A program made the position numbers and the translations under genes. This document shows positions 10,001 through 19,321 of a DNA stretch of 64,000 nucleotides, in pieces. The notes below the pieces were generated by a model that did not search any database, was not told the origin of the DNA, and worked only from the letters and a program-made list of their open reading frames with translations. Numbering within the stretch: position 1 is the stretch's first letter; each line of letters opens with the position of its first letter. This DNA is from Ixodes scapularis (Eukaryota; Arthropoda; Arachnida; Ixodida; Ixodidae): NCBI RefSeq assembly GCF_016920785.2, contig NW_024609836.1, positions 8,710,018 through 8,774,017 on the forward strand, given 5' to 3'.

Positions 10001-11370
10001 ATGCCGCTGTACGGGAGGCTCGAGCCGTTCGAGGGAGATGGGTCCGCTTGGCCAGTCTACGAAGAACAAGTCCACGTGTTCTTCCGGGCGAACGACACGC
10101 CGGAGGCGAAACAATGGGACATCTTGGCCATCTGCGGGACCTCTTCAGGGGCATGAGGCACGTGGCGGTGTACTTGGACGACATCCTGGTTTCCGGTACC
10201 GACGACGGGGACCACCTGCAGAACCTGCGCAAGGTCCTGACACGACTACAGGACGCCGGTCTCAAGCTAAGGCTGGACAAGTGCTTGTTCCTGACCCCCA
10301 GCGTGGAGTACCTGGGACACATCATCTCCCAGGCTGGCCTGGCCCCGGCTCCCCGCAAGATTGAGGCCGTGCTCAAGGCGCCGAAGCCCAAGAGCAAGAA
10401 GGAGCTTCAGAGCTACCTCGGCCTCGTCAACTTCTACAGGAGGTTCCTGCCCAACCTGTCGACGCATCTGGAGCCGCTGCATCGCCTGCTTCGTGACGGT
10501 CAGCAGTGGGCCTGGAAGAAGGAGCAGGACTTGGCCTTCCAGCACAGCAAGGAGTTAGTCGTCAAGGCTCCGGTGCTGGTGCACTTCGATCCGTCCAAGC
10601 CTGTAGTCCTCACCGTGGATGCGTCGCCGTACGGGGTAGGAGCCGTCCTGTCGCACCGGGGTCAGGATGGTCAGGAACGCCCTGTGGCGTTTGCTTCTCG
10701 TCGACTATATGCGGCAGAGCAACGCTTGGTCCACAAAGACTGCGGACCAAGGTTCTGCAGTTGCTGCACGCGGGGCATCCTGGCATTGAAAAGACCAAAA
10801 TGGTGGCACGGTCGCACGTTTGGTGGCCTGGCTTGGACCGGGATATCGTGCACCAGGTGCAAAGCTGCCAGGTCTGCCAGGAGAACCAGCGAGCCTCGCG
10901 CCAGGTGGAGATCATTCCTGGCCGTTCCCACAGAGGCCGTGGTCCCGCTTGCACGTGGACTATGCGGGACCCTTCAAGGGCCACTACTTCCTGGTGGTAG
11001 TGGACGCCTTCTCCAAGTGGGTGGAGGCACTGCCAGTCACCAGTCCCTCGACAAGCGCGACCATCGCGGCGCTGCGGCAATCTTCGCGGCGCAGGGATTG
11101 CCGGATATTATCGTGTCGGACAATGGTCCCGCTTTCGCCAGCGCCGAGTGCATGGACTGGCTACAGAGGAATGGAATCTGCCGGATGCTGGTTCCGCCGT
11201 ACCACCCCGCTTCCAATGGTGCAGCAGAGCGGGTGGAACAGACCATCAAGGACAAGCTCAAGAAGAACCAGCCCGGGGATTTCCGGACGCATGTGGCCCG
11301 GGTACTGTTCCAGTACCGGACCACACCCCATGAGGTCCCTGGCCCTGCGAGCTTCTGCTGGGCCGGATAA
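10001..11370 (+). pseudogene. Gypsy gag-pol remnant with two large deletions
   Basis: Gag starts at ATG 10001 (MPLYGRLEPFEGDGSAW) and continues for about 45 residues. Then, near 10125-10150, it joins directly to the reverse transcriptase palm at the YLDDILV active site (about 10171). The rest of gag, the protease and the N-terminal half of RT are missing. RT then runs through YLGHIIS and FYRRFLPNLS to an RNase H start (TVDASPYGVGAVL). Near 10730-10750 a second deletion removes the RNase H remainder. The integrase zinc-binding region follows (HAGHPGIEKT, CQVCQENQ), and then its catalytic core (DYAGPFKG, DNGPAF, YHPASNGAAER), with frame changes. This copy could only move using proteins supplied in trans. 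Confidence 0.85.
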
Positions 11371-12035
11371 TCAAGACCCATTTGGACGTCTTGCATCCAG
11401 ACCTCCGGTCCACGGCGCTCCTGAAGCAGCTGAAGCAGAAGCTGGCTGCTGACCGAGGGTGCCGTTCCGGGCCTTTGCCGGAGCCGGGAGCGTCTGTCTA
11501 TGCGAGGAACTTCCGTCCTGGCCCACCCTGGTCTGCCGGGCGTGTGGTTTCACCAGCGAGTGCCTCATCGCTGCTCGTCCGCATGCCCGACGGGACCACC
11601 TGGCACCGGCACGCCGACCATGTCAGGCCTCGCTCCGGGACCTGGCTTGCACCCTCGGCCGTCGCTTCAGAGGACCAGCCTGCAGGGGGCCTAACAGCAC
11701 CAGTCGTGGCCAGCGGAGCACCACCCACCCCGGAGGCGACAAGCGTCGCCACTCCTGTGGCACCAGTTGCACCGGTGCCACTCACAAATCCGGTCCCTGC
11801 AGCTCCACCGGGTAGAGCGCGACCAATGCAGGCAGCGCCCGGCGTTGCCACACCTGGCCCGTCGACACCAGTGCCCAGGCGGAGTGCACGGCAGCGGAGG
11901 CCACCTGACCGCTACTCGCCAGGGTGACCTTCATTGTCGACAGGCCGGGACTTTGCATGACCAGACGCCGAGATGGTGTCGGCCGTGTGCATTGTATTTA
12001 GTTTTGTTTTAGAACAAACAAACTGGGGGGAGGAG

Positions 12036-12240
12036 TGTGACAGGTTAGTGGCGTCCTCCTCCAGTCCGCCCGTCTGCGGCCGCCAGGCTCGGCGGGCAAC
12101 ATTGTTCACCGCGCTAATAAAAGCCGTTGAGCGCACGCGCTCCGGTCAGTCATCGTCCACCCTCACAACCTGGCTGCGTGTCGTCTCTTCTAGGCGGGTG
12201 CTTCGGCCCCCTTCGTCCACGTTCGACAAAGATTGTGACA
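12036..12240 (+). repeat. 3' LTR of gypsy element
   Basis: Same length as the 5' LTR and about 95% identical by eye. Begins TGTGACAGG directly after the purine tract and ends GATTGTGACA, followed by the GAATG duplication. Confidence 0.9.
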
Positions 12241-12433
12241 GAATGAAAGGATGTGCTCTTCTGCTGTCTTGGTGGGCGATCCGCCGTGGTGAGATGTCGA
12301 TGAAAAAAAGCTCGAGCCCTCAAACTGGTCGATAAGGTCGTAGCAGGGCACCCGTGCCAGACGAAAGTTCCTGCGGAACTATCAAACAAAATAACATTAC
12401 AACTAGCTAACTTACTAGTACCTTGCTTCTTAC

Positions 12434-12636
12434 CTCATTGTCGGAGTAGGCGTTCACTACTGTCAAAACATATTCCTTGACTTTTGGTACTGCGCACGGC
12501 GCATCGAACAACTCTCGAAACATCGCCTCGTAGGCGGGACCGTCGTCGTCGTCCTCCGAGCTGCTGCTGTCGTCTGCTAAATGGAACAGCAGCACTGACG
12601 GTGTCCCCGCCAACGCTAAACACATGCGTTTAGCCA
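12434..12636 (-). CDS. Harbinger transposase exon 1
   Basis: Starts MAKRMCLALAG (ATG at 12634-12636; an upstream in-frame start near 12748 is possible). It passes through an acidic DDSSSSEDDDDG stretch and ends VKEYVLTVVNAYSDNE at the donor GAG/GTAAGA. The pattern of a conserved YV..V...YSD.EF just before the first intron is typical of PIF/Harbinger transposases. The exon is separated from exon 2 by the 4.1-kb intron carrying two other transposons. Confidence 0.62.
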
Positions 12637-13436
12637 TGTTGCGAAACTCGAACACAGCGTCCAAGTTCCAACGATAAGCAGCCAAGGAGGAAGCTGCTGG
12701 GTGCTGGGTCTCTCGGCGGCCGTGTCGGGTTTTCTTCCAGCCCAACAAAAATGGTTGGGATCACGTGACCGGCCCTCTGGCGCGAGCTCCCACTAGACAG
12801 TCGGAGCGCCTCAAACCGCTTTGAGTCGGAGGACGACCTGATCGGATTCTCCGAGCGCGCTCTGAAAGAACAAGCCGAATGTACTTAGAGCGCCCGACTT
12901 CAACCAGCCGAATGGGCATCGGCTTTTCAGAGCGCTGCAGAGCACTACAAATCAACCAGCCGAATATACCATAAGCTCCAGGATTTCTAGCAGGTGCGGA
13001 TGACTTGCAAATGCCTGCTTCTTCTCCATTTCCTTTTGAAATTGACCGCAGGTGTTATTCATCTGCCTCATAGATTCACTTTCAACATTATAGATACGAT
13101 TACCTTTTGCGACTTGGAATTTTCTTTTTCCGATACTGAAGAGTTTTCCGAGCTGTTAATGACTCTTCGCGCTCTCAGCCTTTCATTGCACAGCTTTGAC
13201 CTCACATCTTCAGAGACTAAGTATCAGGAAAGGAAGTTTGTAAGACACAAGACAGTTTCCCGATTCCTTTACAGGACATGACGAGCAGGCCAACTGATCA
13301 ATGACTCCACAAAAAGCTATTTGAAAGCCTGAGAAATGGTGGCAAGCCTTGAATGAGTACTCATTCCTCACCAGCCTCTTTCCCTACACAACTGTTATCG
13401 AAATGCATAGTCTTTCTGGATGCGCCACAAACACGC
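12637..13436. other. Gene-less stretch upstream of the Harbinger transposase
   Basis: No gene supported. 12780-12970 is GC-rich, with repeated CAACCAGCCGAAT and GAGCGC-type words that may belong to the Harbinger promoter or terminal region. The remainder shows nothing recognisable. Confidence 0.35.
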
Positions 13437-13686
13437 TTCCGGCAGGGTGCACCTATGAAAGCAGGTGTTTGGAAAGTGGTCTCTCCACGGACCCCGAGCA
13501 CCGCAGGGGCCACCTGCACCTTACGTACTAGGTGCTTGGTGAGTAGCCTCACCACGGACTCGTGCCGCGTGGGCCACCATACCCGCATGCAGGGGGCACC
13601 TACTTTAGTAGGTGCTCGGTGAGTGGCGTCACAACGAACCCCAAGCCAAGGGGGTTCGCCCACCCATGACTGGCTGCGCGTGGCTT
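13437..13686 (+). repeat. Isolated LINE 5' UTR fragment with three monomers
   Basis: Three imperfect monomers begin near 13444, 13503 and 13591. Each contains a GGYRCACCT...AGGTG inverted motif followed by GAGTRGCGTCNCCACGGAC-like sequence. They match the 5' ends of LINE copies 2 (18781 on) and 3 (32201 on). Similarity ends after GGCTGCGCGTGGCT. No coding part follows, so the piece is 3'-truncated, the reverse of usual LINE truncation. No target duplication was found. Confidence 0.75.
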
Positions 13687-14680
13687 AAGAGGATATCGCA
13701 GTGGAATTTCATCTCCGATGGAATCTTTTCTAGAATCCAGATGTCACTGGGGAGGAAGCCTTGCCGCTCACCAGCTTACGCGATATAGTGCTATTTCCAA
13801 ACAAAAATAAAGAAAATTCTCATCTTTTTGCTTCGTTTATCAGCGGACGGCTTGACCCTGAAAGCCCCACACTTAACCCGCTCATCCCGTCACACCGCAC
13901 TGCGAGCTGCGAGAACGGCTTTGTTTTTTGTTTTGCAGTTCATAAGGAGGATAGCAGGGAGAGTTGTGAGCCTTCAAGGCCATCCCGGAGGCCATTTGTC
14001 CCATTCTTACTGGACTAGGAAGAAGAAAAAATGCGGTTAGACCATTGCCTCATATTGCTGCCCGGTTTTACTTCGGAAAAAAAGATCTGGCTGGGTTTAG
14101 GGCAATTTCGTTTTCCGAGATTTTTCGTACGATACAATTTGCAAATAGCATGTAGATCGTCGATATCGTCAATGCAACAACAAAATATGCCATAAATTTC
14201 TTTCATTACGTTGTGTCATAATGTTGCGAAATAATCTACCACAAGTGGGAATGGCATTGCATCCTAAATAGGGGCCCCTCAGAGCCTGCATTTCATTCCA
14301 ACGAAGCAGTGCTTTGAAGAATAAAGCTACTCTAAAAAGTGTCTATTACTCCGTGCAAAAAAAAGAAACGAAATTAACCAGTTCGTTCAACGGTCACCCT
14401 GATATTTAAATGGGTGTGTGATTTCTAAATATCACGGAAGCAGAACTATATGTTTCGCTGCTGAAATGTCAAAAACAATTTCCGCAAGTTTAATAGTGTT
14501 GCGTCTTATATTGCCACGCGCGTCGCTGAGCGAGCCCGTATGTGACCGAATGATAATAAAGAAAAAATATGCGGCGAATGGTTACCGTACTTGGTTGTCA
14601 CGCGGAAGATGTGGGTTCGATTCCAGACAGCGGAATGTTCTTTTATTTATTTTTTTTACTTGGCGTTCTCACAAATTCTA
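13687..14680. other. Gene-less stretch with a tRNA-like SINE fragment
   Basis: No coding gene. 14577-14634 has a tRNA-like part: GTTACCGTACTTGGTTGTCA then a B-box-like GGGTTCGATTCC. The arms do not fold convincingly, so this is a SINE or tRNA relic at best. The rest is AT-rich without clear structure. Confidence 0.4.
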
Positions 14681-15159
14681 AAAGTTTCTGTCTGATAGAG
14701 TTTCGAATGTTCTACATGCCGGACGTTCTAGGCCGAATGTTCCAGAGACCCACGCGGCTACAAAAGGTGCTCCGCGTGGCAAGTCGCAGGCAGTCTCGCC
14801 CCAGCGTTCGATCCTGCTGCTACGCTGCCATCGACGTCCGCGACGCTCTAGTTTTATCTATCTTCTGATTTCTTTTTGTTTTCGGCAGAAGTTCGCCCCA
14901 CTAAACATTTAGTTTGTTTCAGCTTTTGTCGCTTCATTAATTGTCATTCGTGACATTTTGGTGGAGGCGTGGTGTATAGTTTTATATGGCCGTGAAGCGT
15001 ACCCCTCTGAAGACATCCCGGCGAAGTGGGGTGCTCAGGCCAGGAAGGCTACCCTTCGCAGAAAACGCCGACGCCAGACGCCAGAACAAGCCGCTGTACC
15101 AAATTCCAATCCCCGGATTGTGGGCCCCAGTCGAAGAAACCAAAGAAGACCGTGGCGAT

Positions 15160-16525
15160 GACCACACCACCCGTCGTTGTCTTACCTGTCCCTGCTCGTG
15201 CGCCCGCGTCCTTCTATGATGAGCCCTATGAAGACGTCGAGGACTGCATTGCTACAGCAGTACGAGCGAGTGGCCCAGCACAACCGATAGACCGAAGAAC
15301 TGCGCCTAGAAAGTCTACTTGGTGCTCGAAGGAACGACCAGGCTCTGGTTAGAAAATCGTGAAACTTCCTTGACCTCGTGGACCGCCTGCAAGGATGAGC
15401 TGAGACAGACTTTCATCTACCAATATCGACGGGAGAGGGCCAAGGACCTTCGAATGAGATAACAGGGCGCAAATGGTACAATCGCCAGTTTCGTCGAAGG
15501 TGTTCTGCACCTGGTCGCTCGCGCCAACCCTCAAGCCACCGACGAAAAGAAGCTGTGGATCCTGATGCAAGGTGTAAAGGATGACATCTTCGGAGGCCTC
15601 GTCCGCAACCCGCCGATCACCGTCGAAGCTTTCGTCACAAAGTCAACCAACATCGAGCGCGTCCATCAAGCGCGCGTTTCCCACTACCAACGACATCCAT
15701 GCGTCGCTGCATCCACCCTGTTTAGCGGCGAAACCTCCCCTGTAACCGCGGACATCCGTGACATTATCCGGGATGTCGTCCGGAAGGAACTCAGCAGGTT
15801 GCTGCCAGCCTCGAGTGCTCCAGCGACACTCTCCATCGCAGAGTTTGTGCGCGAGAAAGTCAAAGAACCGACGTCGAGCTACGCCGCCATAACCCGACGG
15901 CCGCCGCAAGCTCCCCGCCAGGCCCCGGCGGGGAGCTTGCGGCGGTCGTCGGGATGGGGCCCAGCGCCACCCTGAAGAGACGCCTCAATGTCGCGGTATC
16001 CTCAGCGTCGGGAAGAACAAGCCCGGTACGTCTGCCCGGAGCGACCCTCGACGAGGAAGTCCGACGTGTGGCGAACGGCCGGCCGACGCCCGCTCTGCGA
16101 CCACTGCGGAGAAGCCGATCATATCTGCCGCGCCTGCCACTACCGTCGACTTGGGCTGCGTGGTTTCCACCTGAGCGACCCACGCCCGAGGTATGGCGAA
16201 CGCCCTTGCGGCATCGAGGAGTACCTCCAACGCTTGCCCTCCTCAGTGCCGTCTCTCCGCCCTGAATCTCGGCCTTCAGCGTCTCCAGCGCCACGACCCC
16301 GCCGAGACAGCCTGTCTCTCCTGCGTAGCTGGAAAAACTAAGTGCGGCGACTCCTGGAAGTGGCATTGCAGGAAGACGAAGTAAAGAGCCTTCGAGAACG
16401 CCGGAGCGATTCCACTCTGCTGACGCCACAAATCGTAACGATGCCCCTGCAACGGTGCCCAACAAATTAAAAGTTGTTATCGACGGCCCATGATGTATCT
16501 CCCCTCGTAGACACCGGAGCAGACT
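15160..16525 (+). pseudogene. Gypsy-like gag and protease start, frameshifted
   Basis: Gag segments in shifting frames: FYDEPYEDVED near 15215, a capsid-like stretch through about 15550, then MQGVKDDIFGGLVRNPP (15565 on). A zinc knuckle follows, CDHCGEADHICRAC, in the frame starting near 15988 (CxxCxxxHxxxxC). At 16500-16524 the frame LVDTGAD shows the aspartic protease active site. Shifts occur before 15565 and between the capsid and knuckle. A perfect 19-bp hairpin interrupts the capsid-knuckle linker. Truncated immediately after the protease motif. Confidence 0.7.
15901..15945. other. Perfect 19-bp GC-rich hairpin
   Basis: Left arm 15901-15919 (starts CCGCCGCAAGC) is exactly complementary to 15927-15945 around the loop AGGCCCC. 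Imperfect pairing continues outward (GACGG / TCGTC). It lies in gag coding sequence and is far longer than expected by chance. Confidence 0.9.
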
Positions 16526-16530
16526 AAGTC

Positions 16531-16760
16531 TTAAGTGGGAGCCCAGGTGAAAATTTCCCAACTGGTATCCATCTGGTCCCAGTTCAACTGGTTTAAGGAA
16601 CAATTCCCAATTGGACCCGCTGGACCAACTTGGACCAGCTGGCCCAGTTCAACCGGTCCCAGTTCAACTGGTTTAAAGAAAGATTCCCAGTTAAACCAGC
16701 TGGGATCTAACTGGGACCAGTTAGATCCCAGCTGCAACTAGGACCAGTTGAATCCTAGTG
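16531..16760. repeat. Palindrome array A (CCAGYTGG-type octamers)
   Basis: About 15 sites of the type CCAACTGG, CCAATTGG, CCAGCTGG or degenerate CCAGTTCA/TCAACTGG occur in 230 bp, mostly 9-11 bp apart. Examples are 16558-16565, 16607-16614, 16635-16642 and 16696-16703. The array ends about 135 bp below the last exon of BEN gene A. Less regular than arrays C and D. Confidence 0.8.
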
Positions 16761-16893
16761 GCAGCTGCTTTGTTGTCGCTGGTCGTTTGACACTAGAAAA
16801 TCCTCTGTGAACTAGTTCAAATAATGAAATGCGATGCAATTGCACTTTGTTTACAATTTATTCCAGGGAAGAGAGCTGCAGTAAGGATGCTCA

Positions 16894-17029
16894 TTATATC
16901 CTTTGATAGGCCTCTTTGCGCCTCACTGATTTAATAGAATCTTGTATTTTTCGGACAAGATGTTTCAAAGGTTGGAGACCACTGCAGTGATGTCCACCTT
17001 CTTCACCCCTGCCCAATGGTGCAAGGTAG
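16894..17029 (-). pseudogene. BEN gene A terminal exon
   Basis: After the acceptor CATTTGCAG the frame reads TLHHWAGVKKVDITAVVSN, then shifts by one base and continues KHLVRKIQDSIKSVRRKEAY to TAA at 16894-16896. Without the shift it stops at 16965-16967. Gene D's last exon has the same pattern, TLEWWGEAKSV...ILGEKIQDLRRDLK, and gene C's ends LITEKIGDLRKQAKRY. Confidence 0.6.
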
Positions 17030-17089
17030 CTGCAAATGAATTGACCAAATATTATTTTTTGTTTCATTTTGTTCAGACTACGTACCCAC

Positions 17090-17307
17090 CTTCATCAACA
17101 TTGACCTTTTCCGGGGTCAATGCGGGTTTGGGCTGCTCCCCCGGGGCCCTTTTGTTGGGTGGCAACTGGCCTGACATACTTTGTACTGCCATCCCAGGTG
17201 TAGTCCAAATGGACTGGGCTGTCTCTTTCACGACGAGACGGCTTGGTGCGCGCCATCACTCGTTTCGCCTGGGTTGGCGTAAGCACTATCCCCTTCTGGA
17301 GGTGAAG
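17090..17307 (-). pseudogene. BEN-domain exon of gene A, one frameshift
   Basis: Begins LHLQKGIVLTPTQAKRVMAR after the acceptor GCTGACAG. After a one-base shift near 17216-17230 it continues VVKETAQSIW, MAVQSMSGQ and PNKRAPGEQPKPALTPEKV to the donor GAAG/GTGGGT. The paired gene D exon has VWGSDTLMQRGVSGN...KRASG...LTPEKV. The W....L..RSV.G...KRA.G....LTP.K pattern is a BEN-domain signature. Length 218 bp versus 221 bp in gene D. Confidence 0.68.
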
Positions 17308-18491
17308 CTGTCAGCAGATTGAACATAATTATGTAAAACAGTGCTACTAGGTGAGGTCAATAAGGAACATACACGACAGGAAAGGCGCTGACTAACAAGT
17401 ATATAATTTACTAGGAGGGAATGAAGACAAAGTATACTTAAACTGTCACAAGTGTGTCTGCCAGTCTTTTATGATAACTGATCTAAAGTTCACACTGGCA
17501 TGCACGAAACCTTCATTATCCCCTTTAGAAATTCCAACTTTCCATCTGACAATGTTTTGATGCATGGATCACACGGTCACTTCCACCGCTGTTGATGTGA
17601 TAGGCTTGCATCTCTTCACAAGTTGTCAACTGTCCTTGTGCCTTTCTAAAATAGTAGTGCTGTGGAAGGACAGCCCACAATCGCACTCCATACAGTGATT
17701 TAGAACATCCTGCACTGTGGCTCTACAAAACTAAGCGTGTCCTCGGTGTCTGTCATTCAGGCACTGCATGCCCCGTCTAGCCAATGCAGTTGCTGCGACA
17801 GAAGAGTGGAATGCTGTACATACCTCTCCAAAAAAACTGAACAGTCCGACAAACTTCTTGGTGCACTTGTTCCCAGACAGTCCCTTGGCATTCGCATTTA
17901 CTCTAGCAATTGATTTGTTTTCGGGGGGCGCTGAAAAGGCCCCTGGAACTTCAAACAGGCTTTCAACATTTTTCTTTAAATGTGAGGCATATTGCGACAG
18001 TCTCCTTTTTTCTGTACTGCGGTCGGTATCCTGGATACCCCCTCCTCTTCAACAGGGTACCTGCCCCATTTAAGGCAGATGACAGATACCCTGATGTTCT
18101 CAGTCCAATTTGTTTTCTGAAGCTATCTGCCAGTGTGTGAAAAAAAATTTTGCAGTGCTGCACCCAGACATGAAAGAGCAATACCCTTCTTGATTGCTTT
18201 CAAATAGGCTCGCTCAAAGAAATGGATTTTAGACTACAAGTTGCCCCATTCAAAGGTAATCAAGAGATCTATTGCTCTTTCATGTCTGGGTACGGCACTG
18301 CAAAAGTCGTGCTTTCGCACATTGCCAGATAACTTCAGAAAACAAACAGATAAGCAGACAGCTTATCTTTTTGCCATGCTCTTGAAGTCTCCTTGCATAT
18401 AAATTTTATTAGGTAATGAGCCAGAGACTCCTGTTTCTTTTTGTGGCACTAACTTTTCCACATACACATCAAAAGACGACAAGATACTTAC
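17308..18491. other. Intron of BEN gene A
   Basis: No exon supported. It holds the long inverted repeat at 18111-18345. Confidence 0.45.
18111..18345. repeat. Long inverted repeat (about 72-bp arms)
   Basis: Left arm about 18111-18183 and right arm about 18271-18345 are imperfectly complementary (GTTTTCTGAAG...CAGACATGAAAGAGCAAT). The spacer of about 90 bp has no structure. It resembles a foldback MITE in an intron and would form a stable hairpin if transcribed. Confidence 0.85.
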
Positions 18492-18515
18492 ACGACCATC
18501 AGCCATGTACGTAAA
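18492..18515 (-). CDS. BEN gene A 24-bp micro-exon (FTYMADGR)
   Basis: FTYMADGR lies between CCCTGCAG and the donor CGT/GTAAGT. Gene D has FSFLGDGR/GTAAGT at the same position before its BEN exon. The residues DGR lead straight into the first BEN strand (DGR + LHLQKG). The acceptor choice is uncertain because frames upstream contain a stop. Confidence 0.5.
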
Positions 18516-18702
18516 CTGCAGGGCATGAACCAGTCAATGCTGAAATTAAAAATCCATGAAACATTTAGGTAAATTACCCTCGACACAATTTCCAACTCTG
18601 TTTTCTCAAGTCATGCATGCAAGCAGGAGGAAATAAAATCAAACACGATCGCAAAAGTTTCATATGGAGGTAAATTTTTTCGGGTGGCAAGAGTAAACTT
18701 AC

Positions 18703-18750
18703 CTGCAACAGGACCCACAGCTTGAGGTGCTGGTGCCAGGCCCCCATGTG
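18703..18750 (-). CDS. BEN gene A linker exon, 16 codons
   Basis: A 48-bp exon between ACTCTTTGCAG and CAG/GTAAGT. One frame gives HGGLAPAPQAVGPVA, similar in character to the P/A-rich linker exons of the other BEN genes. The LINE copy 2 insertion site is 17-30 bp upstream, in the intron. Confidence 0.4.
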
Positions 18751-18766
18751 CTGCAAAGAGTTAATG

Positions 18767-18779
18767 CAGGTCAGTGTGT
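18767..18779 (+). other. Left target-site duplication of LINE copy 2
   Basis: CAGGTCAGTGTGT, repeated exactly at 24512-24524. It fixes both ends of LINE copy 2. Confidence 0.93.
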
Positions 18780-19321
18780 GTTCCCCGCAGGGGGCGCCTG
18801 TGAAAGCAGGTGTTTGGAGAGTGGCGTCTCCACGGACCCCGAGCCATGCGGGTTCGCTTGCCCACGTATGGCTGTCCGTGGCTTTCCCGTGTCCGGGGAA
18901 AAGGGCATCCTGGTGGTTGAGCCGAGCCCGGGGTAGGTTTGGACCCTTCGGGGCCCCCCGGGTGAGGCAATACACCACTTCGGCCCCTGCTTCTCGTAGA
19001 CGGGAGTCCTGGTAAGGCCCGGCCAGGATGATTCAGTCTAGTCGCCACTTCTACTATCCCCTCTCTACTTTCACCCTTGTCTTCTCCTCCTTTTCACTCT
19101 TCTCATTTCTCTTCTTTCCTTTCAACTCCTTTGGCGGCAAGGGCTAACCTTGGGTGGTGACAGACACCTTGTCCAGAACCACTCTTGGTTATAGAGACTG
19201 GGCAGCACTAATAGAGTAACGTCTTCAGCCAAGCCATTCTTGTTATGGAGCGTTACCTATTCCCTTGTTGGGCTCGGTGGTGGGCGGTGCACCACAGTTT
19301 CCGAAAACCTTCCTCCTTTAT
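18780..19321 (+). promoter_or_regulatory. LINE 5' UTR, copy 2, single monomer
   Basis: Starts TTCCCCGCAGGGGGCGCC and contains one GCACCT/AGGTG-type monomer. A block shared with copy 3 follows (GGTTGAGCCGAGCCCGGGG, CTCGTAGACGGGAGTCC, CCAGGATGATTCAGTC), then a pyrimidine tract and GGCGGCAAGGGCTAACC. LINE 5' UTRs carry internal promoters. Promoter activity here is inferred. Confidence 0.7.

Larger units (their letters stand above)
9699..12240 (+). mobile_element. Non-autonomous Ty3/gypsy LTR retrotransposon
   Basis: Two 205-bp LTRs (TG...CA) flank a deleted gag-pol. A perfect 5-bp duplication GAATG flanks it (9694-9698 and 12241-12245). A purine tract, AACTGGGGGGAGGAG, sits directly before the 3' LTR. 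I count about 10 differences between the LTRs (roughly 5%), so insertion was not recent. The element lies in the first intron of the Harbinger transposase gene. Confidence 0.93.
6724..12636 (-). pseudogene. PIF/Harbinger transposase gene, spliced, with nested insertions
   Basis: The transposase catalyses cut-and-paste movement of the element. Three exons are supported: 12434-12636, 8139-8307 and 6724-7416. Junctions are phase-compatible for exons 1 to 2 (GAG/GTAAGA to TTACAG/CTC). The second intron is entered at AAG/GTGCCC. A stretch normally lying between the helix-turn-helix region and the catalytic core is not seen, so an exon is missing or degenerate. The 4.1-kb first intron holds a hAT-like MITE (8928-9323) and a gypsy element (9699-12240). 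Insertion into an intron would spare the coding sequence, but current function is doubtful. Confidence 0.7.
14681..16530 (+). mobile_element. 5' fragment of a second gypsy-like element
   Basis: A probable LTR (about 14690-14955) ends CATTCGTGACA and is followed by TTTTGGTGGAGGC, a common leader of gypsy-type elements. Gag and the beginning of protease follow, then everything stops at 16530 where a palindrome array starts. No 3' LTR is present. The LTR start is uncertain. Confidence 0.6.

Noticed and set aside
9569..10397. Minus-strand ORFs across the gypsy LTR and gag
   Set aside because: Low-complexity antisense frames over GC-rich LTR/gag sequence without recognisable motifs.
13361..13663. 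100-codon minus-strand ORF
   Set aside because: Lies in the LINE 5' UTR monomers; similar antisense ORFs occur in the other 5' UTR copies, explained by GC-rich repeats.
14577..14634. Possible tRNA gene
   Set aside because: A B-box-like motif is present but acceptor and T stems do not pair, so it is treated as a SINE or tRNA relic.
16535..16741. Short ORFs on both strands with W/Q/L/N-rich repeats
   Set aside because: Generated by the palindrome array; similar spurious frames occur at 39782-40411 and 56572-56947.
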